Shown in pieces: positions 56,001-64,000 of a DNA stretch of 64,000 nt. Source of the DNA: Citrobacter sedlakii NBRC 105722. Its GTDB lineage: Bacteria > Pseudomonadota > Gammaproteobacteria > Enterobacterales > Enterobacteriaceae. Within the stretch, counting starts at the first letter, position 1. Each line of letters starts with the position of its first letter. The notes beneath the pieces were generated by a model. The model made no database searches, was not told where the DNA came from, and saw nothing but the letters and a program-made list of their open reading frames with translations. The position numbers and the translations under genes are program-made. The stretch is from positions 248,001 to 312,000 of the forward strand of contig NZ_BBNB01000009.1 of assembly GCF_000759835.1 (NCBI RefSeq). The letters are read 5' to 3'.

Positions 56001-56523
56001 ACACACGTTGTTCTGCGCCGCGCGCAGTTTCCGGCGTATAAATAACATCGGATGGAAAACCTTCCCGTAACAGTGCGGTTTTACCGCTCCCGGCAGGGCC
56101 GATGACCATATACCACGGCAGTTGCCACAGGTAACGACGGTTATCGAGATGGCGTTGCAGTCGTAGCAGCCACCGGTCGAGGTAACGCTGTTGCGCATTC
56201 AGCTCGACGCTCAGCGGGTCCTGCGCTTCCTCTCGCTGCTGTTTTTGTTTTTTCTCAAGCTGTTGCAGGCGTTTCATCACCCGGACGGTCAGCCATCCCA
56301 GGGCGATAATCCCCCAGGCCGCCGTCGCCAGCCAGCGGTTCGCCAGCGGTTTAAGCCACTGTTCGCCGTACAGCGACCATGACGGACCTTTCCACCAGAT
56401 CCATACCAGCAGCACAATCCATGCCAGCATCAGCAGCCAGAACGCAGAGACCTTAAACCGTGGCATCGCGGGTCGCAGGACAGATCTCATGCCACTAAAC
56501 AGTCGGGGGGTCGGTAATCTCAC
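53005..56523 (-). CDS. tssM: Type VI secretion inner-membrane protein TssM (IcmF/VasK)
   Basis: A 1172-residue IcmF-family protein. Two membrane helices lie near 27-45 and 63-82, and a third near 440-460 (LTAFSAVGGVTALLLITGW). Between them is a cytoplasmic NTPase-like domain with an intact Walker A motif GPAGSGKT (142-149). The long periplasmic region (about 465-1172) contacts TssJ. TssM, TssL and TssJ build the trans-envelope complex on which the baseplate docks. It lies between tssA (18-nt gap) and the VasL-like gene. The length is normal for the family and I see no disruption. Confidence 0.95.
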   Translation of the reverse strand: MRLPTPRLFSGMRSVLRPAMPRFKVSAFWLLMLAWIVLLVWIWWKGPSWSLYGEQWLKPLANRWLATAAWGIIALGWLTVRVMKRLQQLEKKQKQQREEAQDPLSVELNAQQRYLDRWLLRLQRHLDNRRYLWQLPWYMVIGPAGSGKTALLREGFPSDVIYTPETARGAEQRVYLTPHVGKQAVIFDIDGVLCEQPDADVLHRRLWEHVLDWLVEKRARQPLNGIIITLDLLDLLTADKRRREHLLQTLRSRLQDVRQHLHCQLPVYVVLTRLDLLHGFAALFQSLDKKDRDTILGVTFTRRAHENEDWRAELDAFWLTWCDRMNHAMLDLMLTQTHMRSSLFSFSRQIQGSRDFLAALLDSLLDGENMDVMLRGVYLTSSLQRGQMDDLFTQSAARQYRLDGSPLSAWPLVDTVSYFTRNLFPQALLAEPNLAGESRAWLISSRRRLTAFSAVGGVTALLLITGWHHYYGVNYASGVQVLKQAEAFMSIQPPQGMDEYGNLQLPLLNPVRDATLAYGDWDDRSRLADMGLYQGRRIGPYVEKTYLQLLEQRYLPALFNGLVKEMNAAPPESEEKLAVLRVMRMLEDKSGRSNEVVKQYMAKRWSEKFHGQRDIQTQLMSHLDYALKHTDWHAERAAGDGDAISRWTPYDSPVAVAQKELSKLPVYQRVYQSLKTRALGVLPADLNLRDQVGPTFDQVFISSDDNKLIVPQFLTRYGLQSYFVRQRDALITLTAMDSWVLNVTHSVKYSEADRAEIQRQLTEQYISDYTATWRAGMDNLNVRGYESIAQLTGALEQVISGDQPLQRALTALRDNTRPAVLPEKLSDKEREEAQEEPDYRLLTRLGHEFASENSVLAVQNNKENTLQAVYQQLTELHRYLLAIQNAPVPGKSALKAVQLRLDQNSSDPIFTTRQMAKTLPAPLNRWVGKLADQAWHVVMVEAVHYMEIDWRDNVVKPFNEQLANNYPFNRRSSQDASLDAFERFFKQDGVLDTFYQQNLKLFIENDLSRDGDDGVIIREDVIRQLDTAQKIRDIFFSKQNGLGTQFAVETVSLSGNKRRSVLNLDGQLVDYSQGRNYTAHLVWPNNMREGNESKLTLVSVSGGAPRSISFSGPWAQFRLFGAGQLTSVKEGSFSVRFNVDGGAMVYRIHADTEDNPFSGGLFSHFRLPDTLY

Positions 56524-56541
56524 AAAAACTCCTGTTATCTC

Positions 56542-57963
56542 TTACTGTTCTGCCGTGAACTTCTGTTCAAGCAGCTCAAGTAGCGATGGCTCCCAGTCTG
56601 CCAGCGCCATTCGCAAGCCAGTTTTGAACAGCATCCGGTACTGCTGCTGTGCCATTTTTGCCATTCCGGCATCGTCCATCAGTTGTGCGCCAAAATACTG
56701 GCGGTAGAACTGGTCACGGGGGGAGCCTTCGGGCAGCGTATCCAGATACCGTAATGCGGCCTCCAGCCCCTGTTCAGTAAAACAGGCTCTGGCGTTCTGC
56801 CATTCCTCGCCGGATTGCTGTGCTGATGCGGGCTGGCCGGTGGAAGGTGTGCCAGTAAGCCATTGTTTTGTCTGTCTGCTGATAAAGGGCGTATGGTCGT
56901 TAAACAGCAGGGTGGAAAGCTGCGGCAAACGGGTGAGAAAACCCGCAGCCTCTTCACGAATAGCCTCTGCCACGGCGGTGTAGCCAAGTCGCTGCGCTGC
57001 CTGTGCTGAAAGGTAATGGCCGTCAAACCAGTAGGGCGCCAGGAGGACGCTTTTCTCTATCTGTTGCCATAGCGTCATATCAGCATTGTTCAGGCGCGCC
57101 TGGTAATCATCCATCATGTCGGCAGGGAACGCAGCCAGCGGTGTACGTCCGTTACTTTCAGCCTGCGGCGCGGAGGTAATTGCCAGCCACAGCGCATGGC
57201 GACGCAGACGGTAGCCCAGCGGCGCGTCCGGCTGGCGCTCGCATAAAATAGTGGCGACTTTCAGCAATGTATCGCGCCAGGCTTTGTCGTCATGGCTGTC
57301 GATATTCACCACTGGCGCGGGCGCTACCGGAGACGACGCAGAGGCAGACGCGACCGGCGCGGCAGAAAGCGGTACAGACGTGACGGCAGTTTGTGCAGAA
57401 ACGGGCGTCGTGGCAGGTTCGCTGTCGCGAAACGCCCGCTGGTACAGCGCAGCAACATCGTCCGTTGCCTGCGCCAGTTCTGTGGCGTTGCTGCCCTGCC
57501 ACAGTAGCGCCAGTTTTGCCAGATCCCCCAACAGGGCATCGCGCTGCATCGCGGCGGCATTTTCTGCAAAAACGGGGATACCTGCCTCAAAACGCTTTAT
57601 GACCTGGGCGGCAAAACGTTTTTTATGCGCCATTCCCGGTGCCGCCACCGTCCAGTAATGCTCCACATACAGCGCCAGCAAACGCAGCGCCAGCAGCGGA
57701 TCACCGGCGTGTTGCAGGGTACGTAACAGATGAGCCAGCAGGCGAAAATCCTTGCTTTCCGATGCCAGGAGCGTCACCCCCCGGCGCTGAATTTCCGGGA
57801 TATCTAACTGGCTGTGTGCCAGCGAGCCGAGTTTAAGCATTTCACCGTCGATATATTCCCAGTCAGGGTTATCGTCTTTCAGTGCGCAGGCCAGTTTGTC
57901 TTCCGGCAGATTTTCCAGCAGGTGCGAAATCCAGGTATCCGGGTTGCGTAAGTCCATTGCCAT
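56542..57963 (-). CDS. tssA: Type VI secretion protein TssA (VasJ/ImpA family)
   Basis: A 473-residue protein with the ImpA_N domain at the N-terminus and an Ala/Pro-rich linker (about 218-248: AAPVASASASSPVAPAPV). The C-terminal VasJ-type domain covers about 250-470. TssA proteins prime and coordinate tail-tube and sheath assembly. I chose ATG 57963 (MAMDLRNPDTWISHLL), which has GGGAG about 10 nt upstream and starts 4 nt after the vasI stop; the frame-open stretch above it overlaps vasI and is unlikely. It precedes tssM, as vasJ precedes vasK in V. cholerae. Confidence 0.88.
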   Translation of the reverse strand: MAMDLRNPDTWISHLLENLPEDKLACALKDDNPDWEYIDGEMLKLGSLAHSQLDIPEIQRRGVTLLASESKDFRLLAHLLRTLQHAGDPLLALRLLALYVEHYWTVAAPGMAHKKRFAAQVIKRFEAGIPVFAENAAAMQRDALLGDLAKLALLWQGSNATELAQATDDVAALYQRAFRDSEPATTPVSAQTAVTSVPLSAAPVASASASSPVAPAPVVNIDSHDDKAWRDTLLKVATILCERQPDAPLGYRLRRHALWLAITSAPQAESNGRTPLAAFPADMMDDYQARLNNADMTLWQQIEKSVLLAPYWFDGHYLSAQAAQRLGYTAVAEAIREEAAGFLTRLPQLSTLLFNDHTPFISRQTKQWLTGTPSTGQPASAQQSGEEWQNARACFTEQGLEAALRYLDTLPEGSPRDQFYRQYFGAQLMDDAGMAKMAQQQYRMLFKTGLRMALADWEPSLLELLEQKFTAEQ

Positions 57964-57967
57964 TTTA

Positions 57968-58720
57968 TTATTCTCCCGCCCAGTGACAGGCATCGCGCAG
58001 CGGCGCAATGATTTTTGCCAGCCCGTCAATGTTAAATGTCAGTTTCCCGGCAGCACCGTCTGTACCGGTGTCGATGGTCAGGGTCTTTGCGCCTAAAAGC
58101 TGTTTAATTTCGTCGATGCCGGACAGCCCCCGGCTGGATTCCAGCAGCGTACCGTTCTCGCGGATAAACCAGTGAGACTGAAAGCGTCCGTGGTCAGTGG
58201 TCAGCGTCACGGCGATATCACTGGGCGTCATGGCGTGCGTCAGCGCCACCTGCATCCGGGTGATGTTGTCCACGCAACTGAACATCAGCACCGGACGCGG
58301 CGGCACGTTACCGATAGAAGGTGTGGTAATAATTACTGTGGGGCGTTCCCCATCGCTCTGCGTTATCAGCAGTGTGGTGGAATTGTCCAGGCGCTGCTTT
58401 TCCTGGGCGAAAGCCCGTTTCCAGGCTTCGCCTTCATAACGGGATTTCACTACCGCACCGTCAAAACCGGGCTGAACGGGTGCCAGAATGCGGTCATAGC
58501 AGTCCAGCCGCTCCAGCGCTGCAGGCTCCCGGCGACAGGCCATCATGGCGCTGAGCGTTGTCTGTGCGTTGGTTTCCGGCACGGCAACTAGCGACTGCGG
58601 CACAGTAATCCCCGGCAGTACGGCTGCCGCCAGTTTTGCAGGCGTCTCCGCCTGTACCAGGCTGGCGAATAGCATCATCAACGGTAGCCCGGTTTTCCGG
58701 AAAACCTGCATTTTGCTCAT
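57968..58720 (-). CDS. vasI: Type VI secretion-associated protein VasI (VC_A0118 family)
   Basis: A 250-residue exported protein with a signal peptide (about 1-24, ending VQA) and the family hallmark RLDCYDRILAPV, preceded by MMACRREPAA. Most of the rest is a beta-rich domain of unknown role (VLMFSCVDNITRMQVALTHAM, SHWFIRENGTLLESSRGLSG). VasI is an accessory, non-core T6SS protein. Its ATG overlaps the clpV stop (ATGA), which indicates coupled translation. Confidence 0.85.
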   Translation of the reverse strand: MSKMQVFRKTGLPLMMLFASLVQAETPAKLAAAVLPGITVPQSLVAVPETNAQTTLSAMMACRREPAALERLDCYDRILAPVQPGFDGAVVKSRYEGEAWKRAFAQEKQRLDNSTTLLITQSDGERPTVIITTPSIGNVPPRPVLMFSCVDNITRMQVALTHAMTPSDIAVTLTTDHGRFQSHWFIRENGTLLESSRGLSGIDEIKQLLGAKTLTIDTGTDGAAGKLTFNIDGLAKIIAPLRDACHWAGE

Positions 58721-61515
58721 AACGCGGCGATATCCTCTGCTTCCTGCTCCGGCTGCATGTCGTCCGCCGCAGCGTCATCCGGCGCATCTTCGACGTCAGC
58801 GATAAACGCGCCATCCGCCACGCCCAGTACGATGCGGGCAACCGCCGTGTTCGCCGCCATTTTCTGCAACAGCAGCAGCGACAGCGGCGGCAACATCTCG
58901 CCGTCAATCACCGATTCCAGCATTCGCGCGCCGTTTTCGGCGCGGGTGACACGCTGCATGATTTCGTCGGTCACGGCAGGTTCAATCACCACTTCCGCGT
59001 TAAAGCGGGTACGGAGCACGTTATCCAGCCTTGCCAGCTTCCCGGCGATAATGACCGAGAGCGTCTCTTTAGATAATGGCAGGTAGGGCACCACTTCCAT
59101 ACGCGCCAGCAATGCGGGCTTGAAGAAGTCAGCCAGCACCGGGTACAGCTCTTCCTGCATCAGTTCCGGATGGTCGGCATGCTCAACAATCACCTGATAG
59201 CCGAGGTTGGAGGTCAGGAAAAAGACGATGTTTTTGCAGTCGATCAGACGACCTTCGCCATCGGCCATTTCGCCTTTATCAAACGCCTGGTAGAACAGGT
59301 TAAGCACGTCGGGGTGGGCTTTTTCCACTTCGTCGAGCAGCACCACAGAATACGGTTTCTGGCGAATTGCTTCGGTCAGCACACCACCTTCCCCGTAGCC
59401 GACATAGCCCGGAGGGGAACCAATCAGGCGCGAAACGGTGTGTTTTTCCTGGAACTCCGACATATTGATGGTGGTGAGATACTGGCGACCGCCGTAAAGC
59501 AGATCTGCCAGTTGCAGTACGGTTTCGGTTTTGCCCACACCGCTAGGGCCAGCCAGCAGGAACGCGCCGAGCGGTCGACCGGGGCGGCGCAGGTCGGCAC
59601 GCGCGGTGAGCAGATGTTTGTGCAGGTGCTGAATTGCCAGGTCCTGGCCCTTGATGGTGTCGCCCAGCCACTGCGGCAGATCGGTGATCACCGACATTTC
59701 GTTCTGCGACAGGCGATTAAGCGGCACGCCGGTCCATTCGGCAATCACGGCGGCGATTTGCTTTTTATCGACGTGTGGGGAAACCAGTAACTGCGTGCGG
59801 TGCAGGGCGTCCAGTTCGGCGGTTAACTGCGCCAGGCGCTCTGTCGGGATGATGGCAGGCTCAGAATACCCTTGTTCTGCTTCATCCACCGTTACCGACT
59901 CAATGCTCGTCACCTCTGTTACCGGATCGTCCACCGTTGTGGCATCACTGTCCGTTATCTCTGCTTCAGGCGTAGCTGTTTTGTCGTTGTCGGTGGCATC
60001 CAGCTCGTCCAGCAACCCCTTACGCAGTGCAATGATTTCCTGCACCAGCGTCTGCTGCAGATGCCACGCGGCCTCCAGTTCATCAAGTTCAGTCAGGGTT
60101 TCGTCATACTGTATGATCACTTCCGTCAGCCGCGAGGTATCAGTTCGCAAGCCGATGCGGATCTCGCGCTCAATCTGGCGCATTTCTGCTTCGCACTGGT
60201 GGCGCAGCGTGGTCAGCGCCGAAATTTGCTTCGGTGGCGAAGAGAGGTTGATCGCCACGCGGGCGCAGGCGGTATCCAGCACATCAATGGCTTTATCCGG
60301 CAACTGACGGCCAGAAAGATAGCGTTCACTTAACGTTGCCGCAGCTTGTAACGCCTCATCATCAATCAGTACGCCGTGGGACTGCTCATACACCGCCGAC
60401 AGCCCGCGCAGGATAACGGTGGCTTCCGCCGCCGTGGGTTCGCTGACCTTCACCAACTGGAAACGGCGCGACAGGGCGGCGTCTTTCTCGAAATATTTCT
60501 TGTATTCACTCCAGGTGGTGGCGGCGATGGTTTTCAGCTCGCCCCGCGCCAGTACCGGTTTGAGCAGGTTGGAGATATCCAGCCCACCCTGCTGGTTGCC
60601 CGCGCCAATCAGCATATGGGCTTCGTCGATAAACAGAATGACGGGTCTGGGCGACTGAATGACTTCCGCCATCAATCCTTTAAAGCGCTTCTCAAACTCG
60701 CCTTTCACCGATGCGCCTGCCTGCAATGCGCCAAGATCCAGCGTCATAATGTCGGTGTCGCGCAGTTTGTCTGGCACCTGACCTGCGACAATGCGCAGCG
60801 CCAGCCCTTCGATCAGCGCACTTTTACCGACACCGGCCTCACCGACCACTACCGGATTGTTTTTACGGCGGCGGCAGAGGATGTCGATCATCAGGTCGAT
60901 TTCATTGTCGCGGCACAGGACCGGATCGAGTTTGCCATTACGGGCGTCTGCGGTCATATTTTTGGCATAACGGCCGAGCAGAGTGTCACCGGTATCTGTT
61001 GTGACTCCAACGGCCTGTCTACCAGCATCCGACACAACTGACTCCGCCGACTCCCGCGTCCACTCGGCGAAGTCCTGTTGCAGTCGATCGCGGTTAATAC
61101 CGGTGAGCAACCGTGCGGCAGCAGACGGGACATAGCGCAACGGTGAATGCAGCAGGGCCAGCAACAGTGCACCACCGCGCAGCTCGCGGTGCTGCATCTC
61201 GGCAGAGGCCAGCAGCCAGCCCTCTTTAAGCCACTCGACCAGCATCGGCGAAAATGCCGGGTAGCTGTCTGTCGAATGCGCCGTCGTGTAATTTTCCACC
61301 GTCAGCGCCCGGCGAAGCGCATGCGTATCGATTTCAGCCTGGTCAGCAATCACTCTCACGTCGCTGCGCACCGCTGCCAGCATCTGCAACAGCACATGCG
61401 CCACGGTGATTTCTGTTGCCTGCTGACTCATGCATTCTGCCGCAGCAGCTTCCAGCGCCTGCCGGGAAAATGGGTTAAGATGCTTAACCAGAGAGGCCAG
61501 ATTAATCTGGATCAT
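58717..61515 (-). CDS. clpV: Type VI secretion ATPase ClpV (TssH)
   Basis: A 932-residue AAA+ unfoldase that takes apart contracted TssB-TssC sheaths for reuse. The Clp N-domain (about 10-150) binds sheath. D1 has Walker A GEAGVGKS (225-232) and Walker [15 protein letters not shown], and the second AAA+ domain has GPSGVGKT. The middle domain contains an unusual Asp/Glu/Thr-rich insert at about 507-550 (DNA 59865-59995), which makes the protein longer than many ClpV homologues. It follows tssL by 11 nt and overlaps vasI. No vasH-like sigma-54 activator gene lies between clpV and vasI, unlike V. cholerae. Confidence 0.94.
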   Translation of the reverse strand: MIQINLASLVKHLNPFSRQALEAAAAECMSQQATEITVAHVLLQMLAAVRSDVRVIADQAEIDTHALRRALTVENYTTAHSTDSYPAFSPMLVEWLKEGWLLASAEMQHRELRGGALLLALLHSPLRYVPSAAARLLTGINRDRLQQDFAEWTRESAESVVSDAGRQAVGVTTDTGDTLLGRYAKNMTADARNGKLDPVLCRDNEIDLMIDILCRRRKNNPVVVGEAGVGKSALIEGLALRIVAGQVPDKLRDTDIMTLDLGALQAGASVKGEFEKRFKGLMAEVIQSPRPVILFIDEAHMLIGAGNQQGGLDISNLLKPVLARGELKTIAATTWSEYKKYFEKDAALSRRFQLVKVSEPTAAEATVILRGLSAVYEQSHGVLIDDEALQAAATLSERYLSGRQLPDKAIDVLDTACARVAINLSSPPKQISALTTLRHQCEAEMRQIEREIRIGLRTDTSRLTEVIIQYDETLTELDELEAAWHLQQTLVQEIIALRKGLLDELDATDNDKTATPEAEITDSDATTVDDPVTEVTSIESVTVDEAEQGYSEPAIIPTERLAQLTAELDALHRTQLLVSPHVDKKQIAAVIAEWTGVPLNRLSQNEMSVITDLPQWLGDTIKGQDLAIQHLHKHLLTARADLRRPGRPLGAFLLAGPSGVGKTETVLQLADLLYGGRQYLTTINMSEFQEKHTVSRLIGSPPGYVGYGEGGVLTEAIRQKPYSVVLLDEVEKAHPDVLNLFYQAFDKGEMADGEGRLIDCKNIVFFLTSNLGYQVIVEHADHPELMQEELYPVLADFFKPALLARMEVVPYLPLSKETLSVIIAGKLARLDNVLRTRFNAEVVIEPAVTDEIMQRVTRAENGARMLESVIDGEMLPPLSLLLLQKMAANTAVARIVLGVADGAFIADVEDAPDDAAADDMQPEQEAEDIAAL

Positions 61516-61526
61516 ATGTTGTGTCC

Positions 61527-62345
61527 TTACCTGGCAAGCAGCCGGTTCAGTTGATGCAAAATATCCTGCGTCTGGCTATCCAGGCGCAGCATCCAGAACA
61601 GATAAAACAACGCCAGCACGGCAGCACCACCAACAAAAACATGTTTAATGGTCAGGCGCTTCATGAGCTGATAGCGTCCGCCCTGCGTTTTCTTAACCTG
61701 GTGCAGCAGTGGAAACGGCGCATCGCCGCGAAGCTGGTGCAGGACATGGTGCAGGCGGCGGTATATCTGCTCAAACTCGCCCTGCTCCTGTGCGGCCACC
61801 TTATAGCGCCCGCGAAACCCCAGCGAAAAACACAGAAACAAAAACTCAAGCAAATCCTGGTAGCGTTTGGGTTCACGGATCAGGCGTTCAAGCAGGATAA
61901 ACACCTTTTCGCCGCCCCAGGCTTCATTGTGAAAATGCACCAGCAGCGACTGTTTGATCCATTCGTTTTTGTTCGACCAGCCATTGCCCAGCGCAGCCTC
62001 ATCAATAAAGGTGCAGAGAACATAGCGGAACGAGATAATCACACCCGGCTCGTAGCCCTGTTCCTGAAGCAGTTGCTCCACGGCCTGAACGTCCGTCACC
62101 ACCTGAGCAAAAAGGTGTTCCGGCATACTCTGGCTGTTCATCCCGTCCACACGCATCACCATCCCCAGCAGTGGCGTGGCGGCGTCAATCATCGGGTTTA
62201 TGCTGTTGCCGCGCAGGGACAACCGATACTGGCGACCAGAGATTTCATTGCCCGCATCCTGTGCCGCAACACTCACATTATCCTGCGTATTCCCTGTGGC
62301 CTGAGGGGCATTCTGACCGGCAAACGGGACGAACTGCTCGCTCAT
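61527..62345 (-). CDS. tssL: Type VI secretion inner-membrane protein TssL (DotU family)
   Basis: A 272-residue DotU/IcmH-family protein with a helical cytoplasmic domain (about 45-220; CTFIDEAALGNGW and WGGEKVFILLERL are family signatures). A single C-terminal membrane helix follows (about 229-250: HVFVGGAAVLALFYLFWML), with a short periplasmic tail. It has no OmpA-like peptidoglycan-binding extension. It links TssM to the TssK-baseplate. The start MSEQFVPFAG is 3 nt after the tssK stop. Confidence 0.94.
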   Translation of the reverse strand: MSEQFVPFAGQNAPQATGNTQDNVSVAAQDAGNEISGRQYRLSLRGNSINPMIDAATPLLGMVMRVDGMNSQSMPEHLFAQVVTDVQAVEQLLQEQGYEPGVIISFRYVLCTFIDEAALGNGWSNKNEWIKQSLLVHFHNEAWGGEKVFILLERLIREPKRYQDLLEFLFLCFSLGFRGRYKVAAQEQGEFEQIYRRLHHVLHQLRGDAPFPLLHQVKKTQGGRYQLMKRLTIKHVFVGGAAVLALFYLFWMLRLDSQTQDILHQLNRLLAR

Positions 62346-62348
62346 GGC

Positions 62349-63692
62349 TTAACCTCTTATCGCCCACAGTTGTATGCCCAACTCAGGGAAAGTACCGGAG
62401 ATATGCAGCGCCAGCGCACCGGCCTTTACCACGTCCTGCCAGGCGGCAGCGCCTTTGTCCAGTTCAAAGTAAACAAAGCCGTCGTGGTACGGTAACTGGC
62501 GCGGCGCGGCGGTCCGTGGCGTCAGCGGTACGCCCGGTACCTGCACGCTGACCATATCGCGGATTTTGTTGGTGGCCGCGATTTTTGACTGCTGGGTGAA
62601 CTGGTGGATAAGCTGGCTGTGCGGCATCCGCGCGCGCACCGCCAGAATGAAACTGCCGGAACGCAGCAGGGTCGGATCGTTAACCGTGGCGACATAAAAC
62701 CCGTCAGAGAGGACAAGCGGCAGATTCTGCGCACGCGGCATCAGCACAGTGTTAAGCGCCCGGCGCAGCTCCGGGATCACGGTATTAAACGACTGCGTGA
62801 GGTTGCGGTGGTCGTAATGCTCTACCGGACAGGGCAGACGGCTGTCTTCCGTAAAAGTCATCAATTCACCCAACAGCCGAACCAGATCCAGATAAAACAT
62901 CTCCGGATGCAGGGTGTGCAGGTGAGTACGGTGAGTGAAGTGCATCTGGCTGCGGTTAAGCATCTGTAACATCATAAACTCGGCCACATCCGCAATACCG
63001 CTCTGCTCCGGCGAACCGATACGTTTTGCCAGCTCGCTGGCGCGGTTGCTGAGAAGTCCCTGTACATCACCGGCAAATCCGTTCAGCACCGGGCTGACGC
63101 GAATGGCCTGACAGGTCGGGATAAAGCTGTCATCCAGTACCAGCGCACCACCAGACTGCTGACTGCGGATACGGCACAGCGGCAGCGTGACCATCGCGCT
63201 GAGGTCGTCCGCGCCGCTGACGATTTTGGGGGCCAGTTGTCCCAGCACGATGGGCTGTACGTCGCCGTCATCAGAATGTAAATCGCGAATGTCAGCCTGC
63301 GCCAGGCGATAACGCTCCGTTCCCTGCCCTGCGCTCCGGCGTCCTTCGATTTCACAGGTGATATCGCTGATAACAGGCAACGCAAGGTAAATGTCGTTGC
63401 TGCCAGGCCGGGAAAGATCAATCGGCTGATATGGCAGAGGAAGTTGATCCTGCTCAGGGATGCTGAACACCGTGCCATCCGGCATACAGCCTGCTGCGTA
63501 GTCCAGCATCAGTTTTCCCTGAGCAAGCAGTTCGGTATTGATCGACAGCGAGGTGAATCCCCAGGCAAAATCATCCTGCGCACTCATACGCTGGTTCAAC
63601 AAATATTCCTGATTACGCTGCTGTTGCTGGAAGTGCTGCGGCAGGGCAAACAGACCTTCCTGCCAGATCACCCTGTTTTTCATGGTCGCCAT
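62349..63692 (-). CDS. tssK: Type VI secretion baseplate adaptor TssK
   Basis: A 447-residue cytoplasmic protein that joins the baseplate to the TssJLM membrane complex. The family opening VIWQEGLFALPQHFQQQ is followed by a central beta domain and a C-terminal receptor-binding-like domain. I start it at ATG 63692 (MATMKNRVIWQEG), 2 nt after the tssJ stop, with a GAGG site inside the end of tssJ; a longer frame above reads through tssJ and is not supported. Confidence 0.94.
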   Translation of the reverse strand: MATMKNRVIWQEGLFALPQHFQQQQRNQEYLLNQRMSAQDDFAWGFTSLSINTELLAQGKLMLDYAAGCMPDGTVFSIPEQDQLPLPYQPIDLSRPGSNDIYLALPVISDITCEIEGRRSAGQGTERYRLAQADIRDLHSDDGDVQPIVLGQLAPKIVSGADDLSAMVTLPLCRIRSQQSGGALVLDDSFIPTCQAIRVSPVLNGFAGDVQGLLSNRASELAKRIGSPEQSGIADVAEFMMLQMLNRSQMHFTHRTHLHTLHPEMFYLDLVRLLGELMTFTEDSRLPCPVEHYDHRNLTQSFNTVIPELRRALNTVLMPRAQNLPLVLSDGFYVATVNDPTLLRSGSFILAVRARMPHSQLIHQFTQQSKIAATNKIRDMVSVQVPGVPLTPRTAAPRQLPYHDGFVYFELDKGAAAWQDVVKAGALALHISGTFPELGIQLWAIRG

Positions 63693-63694
63693 TG

Positions 63695-64000
63695 TCAGTT
63701 GTCCTCTTTCTTCATTTCGATACTGCCCTGTCGTACATGCACCAGCAGGCGGTAGTGATGACCCGTTCCTTCCACCGGTTCGGTTTGTTTCCACTCGGTG
63801 GCCAGGTCATCGGAGAAATACGCCACAACACCAATAAACTGCGTTTTTTCATCCAGCTTTATCGGCGGCAACGTCTTCATCGTGTCCGGCAGCAGGTTAA
63901 AATCCTGGTGGTCAATATAGTTTTTGCCCAGCACATCCGGCAGCGGCGTGCTGGCAACCGTGTCGTAGTCTGCGGCCTGTAATTTCGAGTCATCGCTCAT
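63695..64000 (-). CDS. tssJ: Type VI secretion outer-membrane lipoprotein TssJ (C-terminal part, cut by window edge)
   Basis: The last 101 residues of an open frame that continues past 64000. The segment IGVVAYFSDDLATEW, preceded by a leucine- and proline-containing stretch (FNLLPDTMKTLPPIKLDE), is the conserved core of TssJ. The family is usually 150-180 residues with an N-terminal lipobox, so the ATG at 63998-64000 is probably internal and the true start lies outside the window. TssJ anchors the membrane complex to the outer membrane. Its stop lies 2 nt before tssK. Confidence 0.82.
   Translation of the reverse strand: MSDDSKLQAADYDTVASTPLPDVLGKNYIDHQDFNLLPDTMKTLPPIKLDEKTQFIGVVAYFSDDLATEWKQTEPVEGTGHHYRLLVHVRQGSIEMKKEDN

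Noticed and set aside
61521..62495. 324-codon open frame on the plus strand within the T6SS
   Set aside because: It is antisense to tssL and the end of tssK, both of which have clear family signatures and tight spacing.

Overview
The window is a stretch of enterobacterial chromosome, and the gene set and order point to Salmonella. From left to right it carries the block that E. coli has in the opposite orientation: yjfK-yjfJ-yjfI, rlmB-rnr-nsrR, purA, yjeT-hflC-hflK-hflX-hfq-miaA-mutL-amiB-tsaE-nnr, queG, three tRNA-Gly genes, orn, rsgA-psd-mscM, yjeM, epmA, frdABCD, blc, sugE, ecnAB, efp/epmB, yjeJ, yjeI, groESL, yjeH, fxsA, aspA-dcuA-cutA-dsbD-yjdC and tRNA-Phe. Three details favour Salmonella over E. 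coli or Citrobacter freundii: no ampC between frdD and blc, a K+ channel gene between yjfJ and yjfK, and the LuxR-type gene ecnR beside the entericidins. This rests on recalled gene orders, not on a database search.

Positions 1-49900 are ordinary core genome. They cover RNA turnover and modification (rnr, rlmB, hfq, miaA, tsaE, queG, orn), DNA repair (mutL), envelope functions (amiB, psd, mscM, hflKC, dsbD), EF-P and its modification enzymes (efp, epmA, epmB), anaerobic fumarate respiration (frdABCD, aspA, dcuA), chaperonins (groESL) and detoxification (sugE under a guanidine-II riboswitch). Recognisable control elements include a heat-shock promoter before groES, an FNR-like site before frdA, two CRP-like sites before aspA, a PurR-like box at purA, stringent-type tRNA promoters, several intrinsic terminators and REP elements in intergenic gaps.

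From the 3' end of tRNA-Phe (49939-50014) to the right edge the content changes. A 1.1 kb AT-rich stretch holds a small orphan reading frame and a broken gene. A minus-strand type VI secretion operon follows, in transcription order: tssJ (cut by the edge), tssK, tssL, clpV/tssH, vasI, tssA/vasJ, tssM/vasK, a VasL-like gene and hcp. This is the Vibrio cholerae vasD-vasL order without vasH. Sheath, baseplate and VgrG genes are not in the window and presumably lie beyond 64000. A T6SS island beside tRNA-Phe in Salmonella recalls SPI-22 of S. bongori; that identification is an inference.

The least ordinary parts are the remains of what may have been a cargo gene directly downstream of hcp, a low-complexity acidic insert in ClpV, and the orphan reading frame between the tRNA and the T6SS.
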